From contig NZ_CP136420.1 in the NCBI RefSeq assembly GCF_045278715.1, positions 1,922,001-1,986,000 of the forward strand: a stretch of DNA of 64,000 nucleotides, written 5' to 3'. Below are positions 42,678 through 51,189 of this stretch, one piece after another; the stretch's first letter is position 1, and the number at the start of each line of letters is the position of its first letter. The DNA comes from Neomoorella carbonis (GTDB taxonomy: Bacteria > Bacillota > DSM-521 > Neomoorellales > Neomoorellaceae). The notes under the pieces were generated by a model. The model worked only from the letters and a program-made list of their open reading frames with translations. It made no database searches and was not told the DNA's origin. The position numbers and the translations under genes are program-made.

Positions 42678-45494
42678 TTACTCTGCTACTAGCATCCGGT
42701 AGATCATCACCGCGCATTCTGCCCGGCTGGCCGTATCTCCCGGCCGGAACGTACCATCTTCAAAACCTTTAACAAGTCCGTGGGCGGCAGCTACAGCTAC
42801 GCTCTTTCTGGCCCAGGCAGAGACTTTGTCGTTATCTTTAAAGGCCAGTTTTTCCTCGCTGGCGGGCAGGTTCATGGCCCGGACCAGCATAGCTACCAAT
42901 TCTTCGCGGGTTATGGCGTTTTCAGGGCGGAAGGTGCCGTCCTCATAGCCCTTGACCAGGCCGTTGCCGGCAGCGGCAGTTACTGCCCCGGCGTACCAGG
43001 CGTCACCTTTTACGTCCTTAAAGGGGTTCTTCGTCCCTTCCTTCGCCCCCAGGCCCAGGGCCTTGACCAGGAGGCTGGCAAATTCCGCTCTGGTCACTGC
43101 CCGGCCCGGCTCGAAGTGGCTGCTGTCCACCCCGGCCACAATGCCAGCCCCGGCCAGGGTTTCAATGGTATCCTTCGCCCAACCAAACGAATTATTAGTT
43201 ACATCTTCAAAAGATTTCCTGGCTTCCTTTGCAAACACGGCATAATCGGAGAAGTGGTTTACCCTGGCCAGAATTAAGCCCTTAGACATGTCGACCACGA
43301 CCGGTATAGCTACCCACTGGCCTTTTGTCTTATCGTACCAGGCCAGGGCCAGGTTTTCCGGTTTGGCCAGGGGCGGCAAGGCAATTTTTAAGTTTAAGGT
43401 CACCGGTATGTTGAAGGTAGTACCGTCGGGTCCAAAATTGTAAATTGCCGATATTTGCTGGTAGCCTGCCGGCGGAGGAGCCTGGGCAGCATTACCTCCG
43501 GTATTTCCAGCGCTCGCAACAACGGTAGCCTTCTTAATGGTAATCTCTAAATCGTTTTGTAATGCCCCGGCTGGTATGGACAGGGCTATTTCTTCTTTAG
43601 CATCAGTTATGATTGCTCCCGCTGAAGCGGTGACCTTCTGGGCCAAGTCAATTTGGTTTTGGGCCAGTTCTTTTCTCAGGGCGGCAGTTTCAGCACGGCT
43701 CATGGCCTTTTCGCCGCCAGTGACTACCACGGCTTTTTTAACTTCGTTTAAAGGAGCGATCTGGAAGGTACCCTCTGTTAATTCCAGCAACTGGTTAATT
43801 TTCGCTAATGCATCCACGGCTACTTCGGGGGCCTGTAGGGCTACCGGGAGTTTTTTATTTTGCTCCTTTAGATCGGCTGGTACAGTCATAGCCGTCGAGG
43901 CAGAGGTGCTACTTTTTACCAGACTTTCCCACACTGGTCCCGGCGAGCTCCAGTCCGTGCTGTACCACCAGATGATCTGGTCGCCGTCCTGGATCGTTTT
44001 CTGGGAAGCGCTCACCATGGGCACGCTGCCGTTGACCTGGTACATCCACCCATTCATACCGCTGTTGGCCTGGCCGGCGATGCTTTTAACAAAGCCGTTA
44101 TCGTCGACGTAGGGAAGACCGGTGGCGTCCAGGGCTCCCAGGGCCGTCAGGCCCCACCTGCCGTTTTTGCTCACCATGACCGAGCCGGGCCCATAAAGGA
44201 GCTCGCCGTTCATGCCTACTACGGCAATGTCGACGATGCAGTAATCACGATCCGGAGTGGATGAGGTGGGTAAGGTAATATTGAGGATGGCCGTCGCCGT
44301 CAGGCCATTATAAATAGCCTTTACCACCGTCTGCCCGGTATTGAGGGCGGTGACCAGGCCGTAAACTGTGGCGTCAACACTGGCCAGGCTATCATTGGCA
44401 ACCGACCATTGGGCGTACTGCGTTACATCAACAGTCTTGCCGTAGACATCCTGCCAGACGGCCCGAAACTGCTTATGGTCACCTATATTAGTTAATGTTG
44501 CGCTGGAGGGATCAAGATAAAAGCGCCAGATTGTAGGCGTGATGCCCAGTGAATTATAAGCACCTAGCGCCCAGGTGGCATCCATGGCGTTTTTAAAGGC
44601 GCCTAAGCTACCGTCAGGGTTGACGGCGTTGTTCCACAGGTAGTCAACGGCACTTTTGCCTTGGTTCTTCCAAGATGCTGGGTCTATGCCAAGAGTGGTT
44701 AAAGTAAGGATTACCTCCGAGGTATCAAGGAGGGGGTCGTCCCAACCGACCACAAAGCTACCGTCTGGTTGTTGTTGCTGTTGCATCCACTCAAGACCAT
44801 TGTAGATGGCCGCCTGAACGGAAACGTCCTCTTTGGAGGGATCCAAAAAATAAAGCGCCCGCACTGCTTGAGCAGTGGCCATGAAATCGGGATAATATAT
44901 GTTTTGATACGTATAACCCCAGCTTCCGTAGGTAGCCTCACCAACTGTTGTGTTTTTTGTGCTTAAAATGTACTCCTTCGCATAGGTTTTATCAATAACG
45001 CTGAGCAAATTAGCTCGACCTAAAAGTTCAAAGGCCGGGATGTTGCTAAAGAGACTGAAATCTCCGCTGTCAAATCCGCTTCCGGTCTGCCTACTTTGTA
45101 AGATTTGCGCTAATCGGTTAACTAAATCTTCTCGCCCCAGGACCCTGGCGGCCACCAGGTCCTGGGCCAGGGTCTTAGCACTGGGTGGATTTTTAATATC
45201 GCGATAAACTGCATCTATAACTGCTTCTTTAAGGTTTTGGCCATTGTATACCCAGGTGCTGCCATCCACGCCGGCCTGGCTTAAAATGTAAAAGGTATAT
45301 GACCCCACACCCTGGTCGGCATTTTGCACTCCTTTTTGAATATATTCGTTGTACAAAAACTGGACGGGGTAATTGGCCGGCGAGCCGGCCCCTTCGCCTG
45401 CCCATGCAGGGGCTACAGGTAGAAACATGTTTAGAACCATTAAAAAGGTAAGAAAATAGGTTAGCCTTTTCCCTATTTTTTTACTTCTACCCAA
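42678..45494 (-). CDS. S-layer-anchored intrinsic-factor-like protein (toroid repeats, DUF4430, three SLH domains)
   Basis: 938 residues. Signal peptide (cleavage after APAWA, residue 32). Residues about 55-320: alpha6/alpha6 toroid repeats (MQQQQQPDGSFVVGWDD, NNAVNPDGSLGAF). About 330-408: an immunoglobulin-like Big-type domain. About 419-515: DUF4430 (CIVDIAVVGMNGELLYGP, WGLTALGALDATGLPY, NGWMYQVNGSVPMV, DQIIWWYS). About 640-765: a ZU5-like region (LSIPAGALQNDLEITIKK). About 770-938: three SLH domains (ITREELVAMLVRAM and similar) that bind wall polymers. Toroid plus DUF4430 is the layout of mammalian intrinsic factor and transcobalamin. First gene after the cobalamin riboswitch; TTG start with GGGGGG 7 bases upstream. 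Confidence 0.88.
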   Translation of the reverse strand: MGRSKKIGKRLTYFLTFLMVLNMFLPVAPAWAGEGAGSPANYPVQFLYNEYIQKGVQNADQGVGSYTFYILSQAGVDGSTWVYNGQNLKEAVIDAVYRDIKNPPSAKTLAQDLVAARVLGREDLVNRLAQILQSRQTGSGFDSGDFSLFSNIPAFELLGRANLLSVIDKTYAKEYILSTKNTTVGEATYGSWGYTYQNIYYPDFMATAQAVRALYFLDPSKEDVSVQAAIYNGLEWMQQQQQPDGSFVVGWDDPLLDTSEVILTLTTLGIDPASWKNQGKSAVDYLWNNAVNPDGSLGAFKNAMDATWALGAYNSLGITPTIWRFYLDPSSATLTNIGDHKQFRAVWQDVYGKTVDVTQYAQWSVANDSLASVDATVYGLVTALNTGQTVVKAIYNGLTATAILNITLPTSSTPDRDYCIVDIAVVGMNGELLYGPGSVMVSKNGRWGLTALGALDATGLPYVDDNGFVKSIAGQANSGMNGWMYQVNGSVPMVSASQKTIQDGDQIIWWYSTDWSSPGPVWESLVKSSTSASTAMTVPADLKEQNKKLPVALQAPEVAVDALAKINQLLELTEGTFQIAPLNEVKKAVVVTGGEKAMSRAETAALRKELAQNQIDLAQKVTASAGAIITDAKEEIALSIPAGALQNDLEITIKKATVVASAGNTGGNAAQAPPPAGYQQISAIYNFGPDGTTFNIPVTLNLKIALPPLAKPENLALAWYDKTKGQWVAIPVVVDMSKGLILARVNHFSDYAVFAKEARKSFEDVTNNSFGWAKDTIETLAGAGIVAGVDSSHFEPGRAVTRAEFASLLVKALGLGAKEGTKNPFKDVKGDAWYAGAVTAAAGNGLVKGYEDGTFRPENAITREELVAMLVRAMNLPASEEKLAFKDNDKVSAWARKSVAVAAAHGLVKGFEDGTFRPGDTASRAECAVMIYRMLVAE

Positions 45495-45555
45495 GTTGTA
45501 TCCCCCCTAGAAGATTTTACAAAATCTACTGCCTATCAAAGTTACATTAGCTGCA

Positions 45556-45573
45556 TCAAAAAGACGGCCTCAT
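45556..45573 (-). other. Possible leader mini-ORF 2 (5 codons)
   Basis: Minus strand ATG AGG CCG TCT TTT TGA (MRPSF) with GGGAGG 7 bases upstream. It runs through the 3' arm and U-tract of the hairpin at 45563-45621. Confidence 0.35.
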
Positions 45574-45621
45574 GCTAACACCTCCCAGCAATACTCCCCG
45601 GGTGGGTTAGAATAGGCCGTC
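45563..45621 (-). terminator. Second leader terminator/attenuator of the B12 operon
   Basis: Minus strand GACGGCCT and AGGCCGTC enclose a 43-base structured loop and are followed by TTTTT. It lies between the first terminator (45738-45774) and the SLH-protein start at 45494, so the operon leader has two tandem terminators. Confidence 0.65.
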
Positions 45622-45624
45622 CAT

Positions 45625-45642
45625 CTACCGTTCCCGGCGCAT
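45625..45642 (-). other. Possible leader mini-ORF 1 (5 codons)
   Basis: Minus strand ATG CGC CGG GAA CGG TAG (MRRER) with GGAGG 6 bases upstream, just before the attenuator hairpin. Confidence 0.35.
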
Positions 45643-45737
45643 CGTGAACCTCCAGTCGTTTTGCCTTATTGGGAGTTCCTTGCCGGACCGGCTGGCAGCA
45701 TTTAAGCCGGCCCCTCGGGGCCAGGCGCCTACCCTGA

Positions 45738-45774
45738 TAAAATTAAAACCCCTGCTCCGAAGAAATCAGGGGTT
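45738..45774 (-). terminator. Riboswitch terminator of the B12 capture operon
   Basis: Minus strand AACCCCTG, 12-base loop, CAGGGGTT, then TTAATTTT, about 40 bases after the cobalamin aptamer. Confidence 0.88.
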
Positions 45775-45813
45775 ATGCCGTTTCCCCATCCTGCGTAGGG
45801 AGCACCAGCTACT

Positions 45814-45960
45814 TCGGCAAGCACCAGGTCTCCTGGCTCGGGTTCACCGTTTCCCCACGCCTTCCCGGGCTTAAACCCAGTGGCCTGATGCGGGGTCACT
45901 CCCCCTTACAGTGGCGCGACCGCGCCGGATTTGCACCGGCTTCCCTTGATGCCTGCACCG
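45814..45960 (-). promoter_or_regulatory. Cobalamin riboswitch of the B12 capture and import operon
   Basis: Minus strand. Contains AAGCCGGTGCAAATCCGGC, GCCACTGTAAGGGGGAGTG, the GGCCACTGGG stem-loop and the B12 box AGCCAGGAGACCTGGT (45823-45838), in canonical order; the closing helix pairs GCAGGCA with TGCTTGC. A terminator follows, so binding of adenosylcobalamin should shut off transcription of the toroid/DUF4430/ECF genes. Confidence 0.95.
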
Positions 45961-46074
45961 TTATTCGTTTTTCTTAAGTTATAACTATTCTACAAATACT
46001 ACCAGAATCCTCCCGGCAAGAACTTTTTTTCCCTGCAAGCTGTGGTGATTTTTTAGCAGATAACGTCCAGCTTA

Positions 46075-46998
46075 CTATTTTCCTATCCTTCCCATCTGTA
46101 CCATCAAGCTATCCCACATGGCCCTGACAGCATTTGCTGCCGCCCCGCGGGAACAGGCCGTCAACGGTACGGCATTGACCAGGGCCCTGGCAACATCCGC
46201 ATCGAAAGGTATTTTACCGGCTATGGTAAGGCCCTGCTTATAACAATAAGCCTCAATTTCCCGGCTTTTCTCCGGGGCCAGGTCATATTTGTTAATACAA
46301 ACGGCCACCGATACTTTAAAGTGGCTGGCCAGCTTCACCACCCGCTCCATGTCGTGCCAGCCGGCTACCGTCGGTTCCGTCACCACCAGGGCCAGGGTTA
46401 CCCCGGTCAGGGAGGATATGACCGGGCAGCCGATACCGGGCGGGCCGTCGGTAATGATCAGCCGGGCCTTATTTTCCTCCGCCAGCCGCCGCGCTTCCTG
46501 GCGTACCTTCGTCACCAGCTTGCCGGAATTATCCTCGGCCAGGCCGAGCTGGGCATGCACCAGGGGGCCGTAAGGTGTTTCGGAAATATACCAGTACCCG
46601 GCCAGGTTGGGTTTCATGGTAATGGCCCCTGCCGGGCACGTCAAGGTGCAGACCCCGCAACCTTCACATGATAGAGTATCCACCTGCAAAACGGAACCCC
46701 TGGACCCGTTATCGCTATTTTCTTCTCCTGCTACGGGTGCTGCCTTCATGATAGCGCCAAACCGGCAAACTTCGATACAGCGGCCGCACCCGGTGCAGCG
46801 ACTGGCATCAATAATCGCTTTATGGGAACCATAAAATTCATTGACGCTCTCCACCTCTGGCCGCAGGAGCAGGTGCAGGTCGGCAGCGTCAACGTCACAG
46901 TCGGCCAGGACTTTATCCTCCGCCAGGGCAGCCAGGGCGGCTGCGATAGATGTTTTACCTGTCCCACCTTTGCCGCTAATTACCAGCAGCTCTTGCAC
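46075..46998 (-). CDS. MinD-superfamily ATPase with inserted ferredoxin domain
   Basis: 307 residues. P-loop SGKGGTGKTSIAAAL at residue 8, VLADCDVDAADLHL, then two [4Fe-4S] motifs (CTGCGRCIEVCRFGAI and CEGCGVCTLTCPAGAI) in the middle and the switch region ITDGPPGIGCPVIS. This CooC/NifH-like family couples ATP use to an unknown metal or electron transfer step in anaerobes. The gene overlaps its paralogue at 46976 by 23 bases. Confidence 0.88.
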   Translation of the reverse strand: MQELLVISGKGGTGKTSIAAALAALAEDKVLADCDVDAADLHLLLRPEVESVNEFYGSHKAIIDASRCTGCGRCIEVCRFGAIMKAAPVAGEENSDNGSRGSVLQVDTLSCEGCGVCTLTCPAGAITMKPNLAGYWYISETPYGPLVHAQLGLAEDNSGKLVTKVRQEARRLAEENKARLIITDGPPGIGCPVISSLTGVTLALVVTEPTVAGWHDMERVVKLASHFKVSVAVCINKYDLAPEKSREIEAYCYKQGLTIAGKIPFDADVARALVNAVPLTACSRGAAANAVRAMWDSLMVQMGRIGK

Positions 46999-47650
46999 GC
47001 TGTGACACCAGCCTCTCTATCTCCTGCCAGAGGCCGACAAAGGCCGGCACCCAGTCGGGATATTCTTCCACCAGGCATTTTCCCCTGGCATAGGTGGCAG
47101 CATATCTTTTGTCAAAAGGGATTTTCAGGAGGACCGGGATTCTCTCCTGGCGGCAATAACGCTCCACCCGCAGGTCACCAAGGGTGGAACGGTTGATAAC
47201 CACCGCAAAGGGAATACCCAGTTCCCGCACCATGCCGACGGCGAGCTTGAGATCGTTGAGGCCGAAGGGGGTGGGCTCCGTGACCAGCAGGCAAAAATCG
47301 CTGTCCTTCACGGCGGCTACCACCGGGCAGGAAGTACCCGGCGGGGCGTCGATGAGGGTGAGCCCTTCCTTGCGGGCGAGCTTTTTGACCGCTCTGATCA
47401 CCGGGGGTGCCAGGGGCACACCCACATCGATCTTGCCGTGGGCAAAATCAATCCTGCCAGCCTGGCCCCTGGCAACCACCCCGATACGGTAAGGTTTTTC
47501 TGTAATCGCCCCCCGGGGACATGCAAAAGCGCAGCCGCCGCAGCCGTGGCACATTTCCGGAAAAATAATGACCTTACCCCCGGCGACGGCCAGGGCGTGA
47601 ACCGGCCCAGCATTTTGGGTTAACTTACAGGTCTTCGTTTTCCGGATCAC
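46976..47650 (-). CDS. MinD-superfamily ATPase paralogue lacking the P-loop (N-terminal truncation)
   Basis: 224 residues. Has the second ferredoxin motif CHGCGGCAFACPRGAI, the switch region LIDAPPGTSCPVVAAV and the C-terminal part of the family, but the N-terminal about 60-95 residues with GKGGTGKT and the first cysteine cluster are missing. The frame starts with GTG inside the end of the DUF5320 gene (last 26 bases) and reads unrelated residues until LAVAGGKVIIFPEMC. Upstream DNA holds no P-loop in any frame. Probably a deletion derivative and a pseudogene, unless it works as a non-ATP-binding partner of the intact paralogue next door. Confidence 0.7.
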   Translation of the reverse strand: MIRKTKTCKLTQNAGPVHALAVAGGKVIIFPEMCHGCGGCAFACPRGAITEKPYRIGVVARGQAGRIDFAHGKIDVGVPLAPPVIRAVKKLARKEGLTLIDAPPGTSCPVVAAVKDSDFCLLVTEPTPFGLNDLKLAVGMVRELGIPFAVVINRSTLGDLRVERYCRQERIPVLLKIPFDKRYAATYARGKCLVEEYPDWVPAFVGLWQEIERLVSQRARAAGN

Positions 47651-48026
47651 TGGCCTTATCTTGCCGCTCTTCCTGCTGTAAAGCCTTCAGCTGTTCTTTG
47701 ACCGCTTTAAGCTGGCCTTCCAGCACGGCCGCCTGCTGCTTTAAAAATTCCACCTCGGGCGCCGCGCCCTGGGGCGGTACGGCACCGGGAAATGGTGCGC
47801 CCCACCAGCCCCCGGGCAACCAGCCATAAGCCGGCGGGAAAAAACCCCAGGCCCACCTGCGGCCCAAGCCTAGCCCCCGGCCACGACCCAGACCCAAGCC
47901 CAGGCCCCGTCCAAAGCCGAAAGCAGGATTCATAAAGCCCGGTACGGGGAAACCGTTACAAAAGCCGGCACCGCGACCGGTGCGTGGCCCCAGCCCCCAC
48001 GGACCGGTCCTGTCACCACGTGGCAT
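47625..48026 (-). CDS. DUF5320 family protein
   Basis: 133 residues. Begins MPRGDRTGPWGLGPRTGRGAG, the DUF5320 signature, followed by Gly/Arg/Leu repeats and a C-terminal coiled coil (LKQQAAVLEGQLKAVKEQL). Such genes travel with MinD/ferredoxin ATPases and DUF134 proteins in anaerobes; the function is unknown. GGAGGAGAAGG lies before the ATG. Confidence 0.82.
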   Translation of the reverse strand: MPRGDRTGPWGLGPRTGRGAGFCNGFPVPGFMNPAFGFGRGLGLGLGRGRGLGLGRRWAWGFFPPAYGWLPGGWWGAPFPGAVPPQGAAPEVEFLKQQAAVLEGQLKAVKEQLKALQQEERQDKASDPENEDL

Positions 48027-48102
48027 CTTCCTTCTCCTCCTTTCGGTCTTATGTTCATTATTAGTATAAGTCTATTATGGCCATTTGTCAATAATAAAAT
48101 GC

Positions 48103-48135
48103 AAAAATAAAAACCCTGGAGGTCATCTCCAGGGT
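48103..48135 (-). terminator. Terminator of the metal-chelate ABC operon
   Basis: Minus strand ACCCTGGAG, 5-base loop, CTCCAGGGT, TTTTATTTTT, after the stop of the ATPase gene at 48149. Confidence 0.93.
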
Positions 48136-48148
48136 GTGATGATTACAG

Positions 48149-48904
48149 CTATCCAAGCGGTACGATTACCGGGATGTTTTTTATTTTTGCCATCACCACC
48201 GGTACGTCGTAAACACTGGCGATATTATCCGGCGTCATTATTTCCATTCCACCACAGGCGAAGACGGTATGATTTTTTAACAGCAGAAACTTGTCAGCAA
48301 AGCGCAAAGCCAGATTAAGGTCGTGCATGACCACCACGGCGGCAATGTTTTGCTCCCTGGCCGCTTTTTTTACTGTTCGCAAAACCTCGAGCTGGTTTTT
48401 CAAATCCAAATTGCTGGTAGGTTCATCCAGGAGCAGGACCAGCGGTTCCTGAGCTAAGGCGCGGGCCATCATCACCTTTTGCAGTTCGCCACCGCTGAGT
48501 TCGTCGAGGTAGCGCAAATAAAGCTCTTCCAAACCCAGAAGCCTTAAAACCCGGTGCACAATTTCCAGGTCTTGGTGGGAAACATCCCACTTGATGTGGG
48601 GTTTCCGGCCTAAAAGAACAGCATCAAAAACAGTAACCCGGCTGCTTTCACTTCGCTGGGCCACATACCCTATTTTACGTGCCACATCCAGCCGGCTGAG
48701 CTGAAAGACGTTATCTTTTTCAATTAAAACCACCCCTCGTTCAGGCTTAAGTATTTTATTCAAGCACTTGAGCAGGGTTGATTTTCCGGCGCCATTGTTG
48801 CCCAGGATGGCAAAAAACTCTCCCCTTGCCACGGTAAATTTGATATCTCTTAAAACAGGACGGCTGTTGTAGCTGAATTCCACACCATCTACCCGCAGAA
48901 TCAT
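48149..48904 (-). CDS. FecE/BtuD-type ABC ATPase
   Basis: 251 residues. Walker A LGNNGAGKSTLLKC, signature ELSGGELQKVMMA, Walker B VLLLDEPTSNLD. ATPase of a metal-chelate (siderophore, heme or B12) importer. Its ATG overlaps the permease stop by four bases (ATGA). Confidence 0.9.
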   Translation of the reverse strand: MILRVDGVEFSYNSRPVLRDIKFTVARGEFFAILGNNGAGKSTLLKCLNKILKPERGVVLIEKDNVFQLSRLDVARKIGYVAQRSESSRVTVFDAVLLGRKPHIKWDVSHQDLEIVHRVLRLLGLEELYLRYLDELSGGELQKVMMARALAQEPLVLLLDEPTSNLDLKNQLEVLRTVKKAAREQNIAAVVVMHDLNLALRFADKFLLLKNHTVFACGGMEIMTPDNIASVYDVPVVMAKIKNIPVIVPLG

Positions 48905-49974
48905 CGCTTATTGCTCCCCCTGGCAAGGAGATAAAGAAACAACGGGGCACCCATAAAAGACGTTATGGATCCTACCGGCAAAACAACCGGCGCAATGACA
49001 GTCCTGCCCAGGGTGTCGGCGGCCAGCAGCAAAAACCCGCCCATCATGCTGGCAGCCGGGATTAAAAAACGGTGGTCGCCGCCAATCACCCGCCGCATTA
49101 TGTGCGGTCCTACCAGGCCTATAAAGCCGATAATGCCCAGAAAAGAAACCACCGTAGCCGTAATTAAGGAAGCTATAAACATCCCCGCCAGCCTTATTTT
49201 CTCTACATTCACTCCTAGGCCTTTGGCCGTTTCCTCGCCGCTGTCCAGGGCGTTGTAATTCCATCTATTGGCCATAAAGTAGAGAAAGGCAACACCCTCC
49301 ACTGCCGCCATAATTTCCAGATCTCGCCATGAAACCCTGCCAATATCGCCAAAGGTCCAGAAAACCATAGCGGCAACCTGCACATCGCTGGCAAAATACT
49401 GCAGGATAATCGTCCCGGCGGAAAAAAGCGACCCCAGGGCGACCCCGGCCAGGACCATGGCTTCAGGGGAAAATCCTTTGTGCCCGGCCAGAAAAATGAT
49501 CACCAGGGTCGCCGCCATAGCACCAAGGAAGGCAGTCAAAGTGACCAGATAAGGGCTATTAATCAGCACTGCATCGGCACCGCTACTGTGAGTGCTACCC
49601 GCCCCCAGGGCAATTATGGCTATCGCGGCGCCGAAGGCCGCCCCCTGGGAAACACCCAGGGTAAAAGGTGAGGCCAGGGGGTTGCGCAAGATATTTTGCA
49701 TCACACACCCTGCCACGGATAGGCCAACGCCGGCAGTAAACGCTGCCAGCACCCGCGGCAGGCGGATATTCCAGATTATGATCCGGGCCCGGCCTTCAAC
49801 CTTGCCCAGCAGCGTCATAATGACCTGCGCCGGCGTAAGTTCCGCCGACCCGGCGTTGATGGCGTAAATACCCAGCAAAACGCTAAAAAGGATGAGAAGG
49901 CCGATAACCAGGACTTTTCTCCGGGTGTACCTTAAGTAATCCAGCGAAACGTTTGCAAGTACCACCTGACGCAC
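48901..49974 (-). CDS. FecCD-type ABC permease
   Basis: 357 residues, about ten membrane segments and the FecCD features RLPRVLAAFTAGVGLSVAG and GIIGFIGLVGPHIMRR (ATPase contact). Typical of siderophore/B12/heme or molybdate-tungstate (MolB) importers. Same operon as the binding protein and ATPase. Confidence 0.92.
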   Translation of the reverse strand: MRQVVLANVSLDYLRYTRRKVLVIGLLILFSVLLGIYAINAGSAELTPAQVIMTLLGKVEGRARIIIWNIRLPRVLAAFTAGVGLSVAGCVMQNILRNPLASPFTLGVSQGAAFGAAIAIIALGAGSTHSSGADAVLINSPYLVTLTAFLGAMAATLVIIFLAGHKGFSPEAMVLAGVALGSLFSAGTIILQYFASDVQVAAMVFWTFGDIGRVSWRDLEIMAAVEGVAFLYFMANRWNYNALDSGEETAKGLGVNVEKIRLAGMFIASLITATVVSFLGIIGFIGLVGPHIMRRVIGGDHRFLIPAASMMGGFLLLAADTLGRTVIAPVVLPVGSITSFMGAPLFLYLLARGSNKR

Positions 49975-50014
49975 AATTTGCTTTCTCCTCGCGCTCTAGA
50001 ATTACCACAGATTT

Positions 50015-51124
50015 TTACGGCGTTGTCAGGCTAAGCTTCTTAAAGCCGCCAAAATCCCTGGCCATCTGATCATACACTGGCTTCCCTAAAAGAAACTGGT
50101 AAATATCATCGGCTTTCCCGGCCGGGTCTACGTCCTTAAACTGTTCGGGATAAATCACTTTACCGGCGTAATAGGCGTCGGCAATGGCGGTATCGATATT
50201 TGTGGTATAGTAGTTATAAGGAATCTGGCCGTAAAGCTGGCCTGTTTTGACTGCCTTCAGGGACTGGTAAAACTGCGGGTTTTTCTTGTAGTCTTCCTGC
50301 ACCAGGCCCAAACCGGCTTCGTCGATAAAAATGATATCCGGGTCCCAGCTTAAAAGTTTTTCCCTGTCGATCATGATGCTCCCCCTTTTACCTGTCTCGT
50401 CTGCTACATTCCGGGCGTTTATAGCTACAAAAGGGGGGTACTGGGCCTGGGTACTCTCGATGCCATGGGCACCCTTCATACCGAGGGCACCTACATAGAC
50501 CCTGGGCTTCTTTTCTTCCGGTATATCCTTTGTCCGCGCCTTTAAGTCCTGTTGGCAATTTTTCAGGTAAGCGACCACTTCCCCGGCCCTTTTTTCATTG
50601 CCGGTAATCTTGCCAATCAGCTGCAGCGATTTATACACATCCTCATCAAAGGGAGCCAACTTACCGTAACTAAGCACCACCACCGGGATGTTCGTTTTGG
50701 CTTGGAGTTCATCCGCATGACCCCTGTCCACCAGAGAGGCCACAAAAATCACGTCGGGTTGGACGCTGGCTAGCTTCTCCGCGTCCGGGGTAGAATCAGG
50801 TCCACCTGGTCCAATTACAGGTTTGCTTGTTAATTCGGGATTGGCTAGAAGGTAAGGTTTGCCGGTAGGCTTTTGCTTCTCTACATTTTCGATGCCCACC
50901 ACCTTATCTGCGCCGTTCACATAACAAACCAGCCTTAATGCACCCGGTCCAATGGCCACAATTTTATCTGCCGGGACAGGAATTTCCACTTCCCGGCCCT
51001 CCAGATCGGTGATTCTGGTTTTAGGCAATACCGAGCCAGGGCTGGTAGCTTGCGGCCCGCACCCGGCCAGGATCATGAACATCAACAATAAAGCTGTAAC
51101 CACGATTGGTATCCTCTTAAACAT
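50015..51124 (-). CDS. Substrate-binding lipoprotein of the metal-chelate ABC transporter
   Basis: 369 residues. Lipoprotein signal (LLLMFMILAGC). Type III binding fold starting RITDLEGREVEIPVPADKIV, with LASVQPDVIFVAS and LLSWDPDIIFIDE. The absence of a cobalamin riboswitch and the presence of fmdE upstream make B12 less likely; a metal oxyanion or iron complex is possible. Substrate not determined. Confidence 0.88.
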   Translation of the reverse strand: MFKRIPIVVTALLLMFMILAGCGPQATSPGSVLPKTRITDLEGREVEIPVPADKIVAIGPGALRLVCYVNGADKVVGIENVEKQKPTGKPYLLANPELTSKPVIGPGGPDSTPDAEKLASVQPDVIFVASLVDRGHADELQAKTNIPVVVLSYGKLAPFDEDVYKSLQLIGKITGNEKRAGEVVAYLKNCQQDLKARTKDIPEEKKPRVYVGALGMKGAHGIESTQAQYPPFVAINARNVADETGKRGSIMIDREKLLSWDPDIIFIDEAGLGLVQEDYKKNPQFYQSLKAVKTGQLYGQIPYNYYTTNIDTAIADAYYAGKVIYPEQFKDVDPAGKADDIYQFLLGKPVYDQMARDFGGFKKLSLTTP

Positions 51125-51189
51125 TTCCCTTCCTCCCGCGGTAAAAATCTATGGATAGCCTCCCGGGGCAAAAAGCATACGGTTGCACC

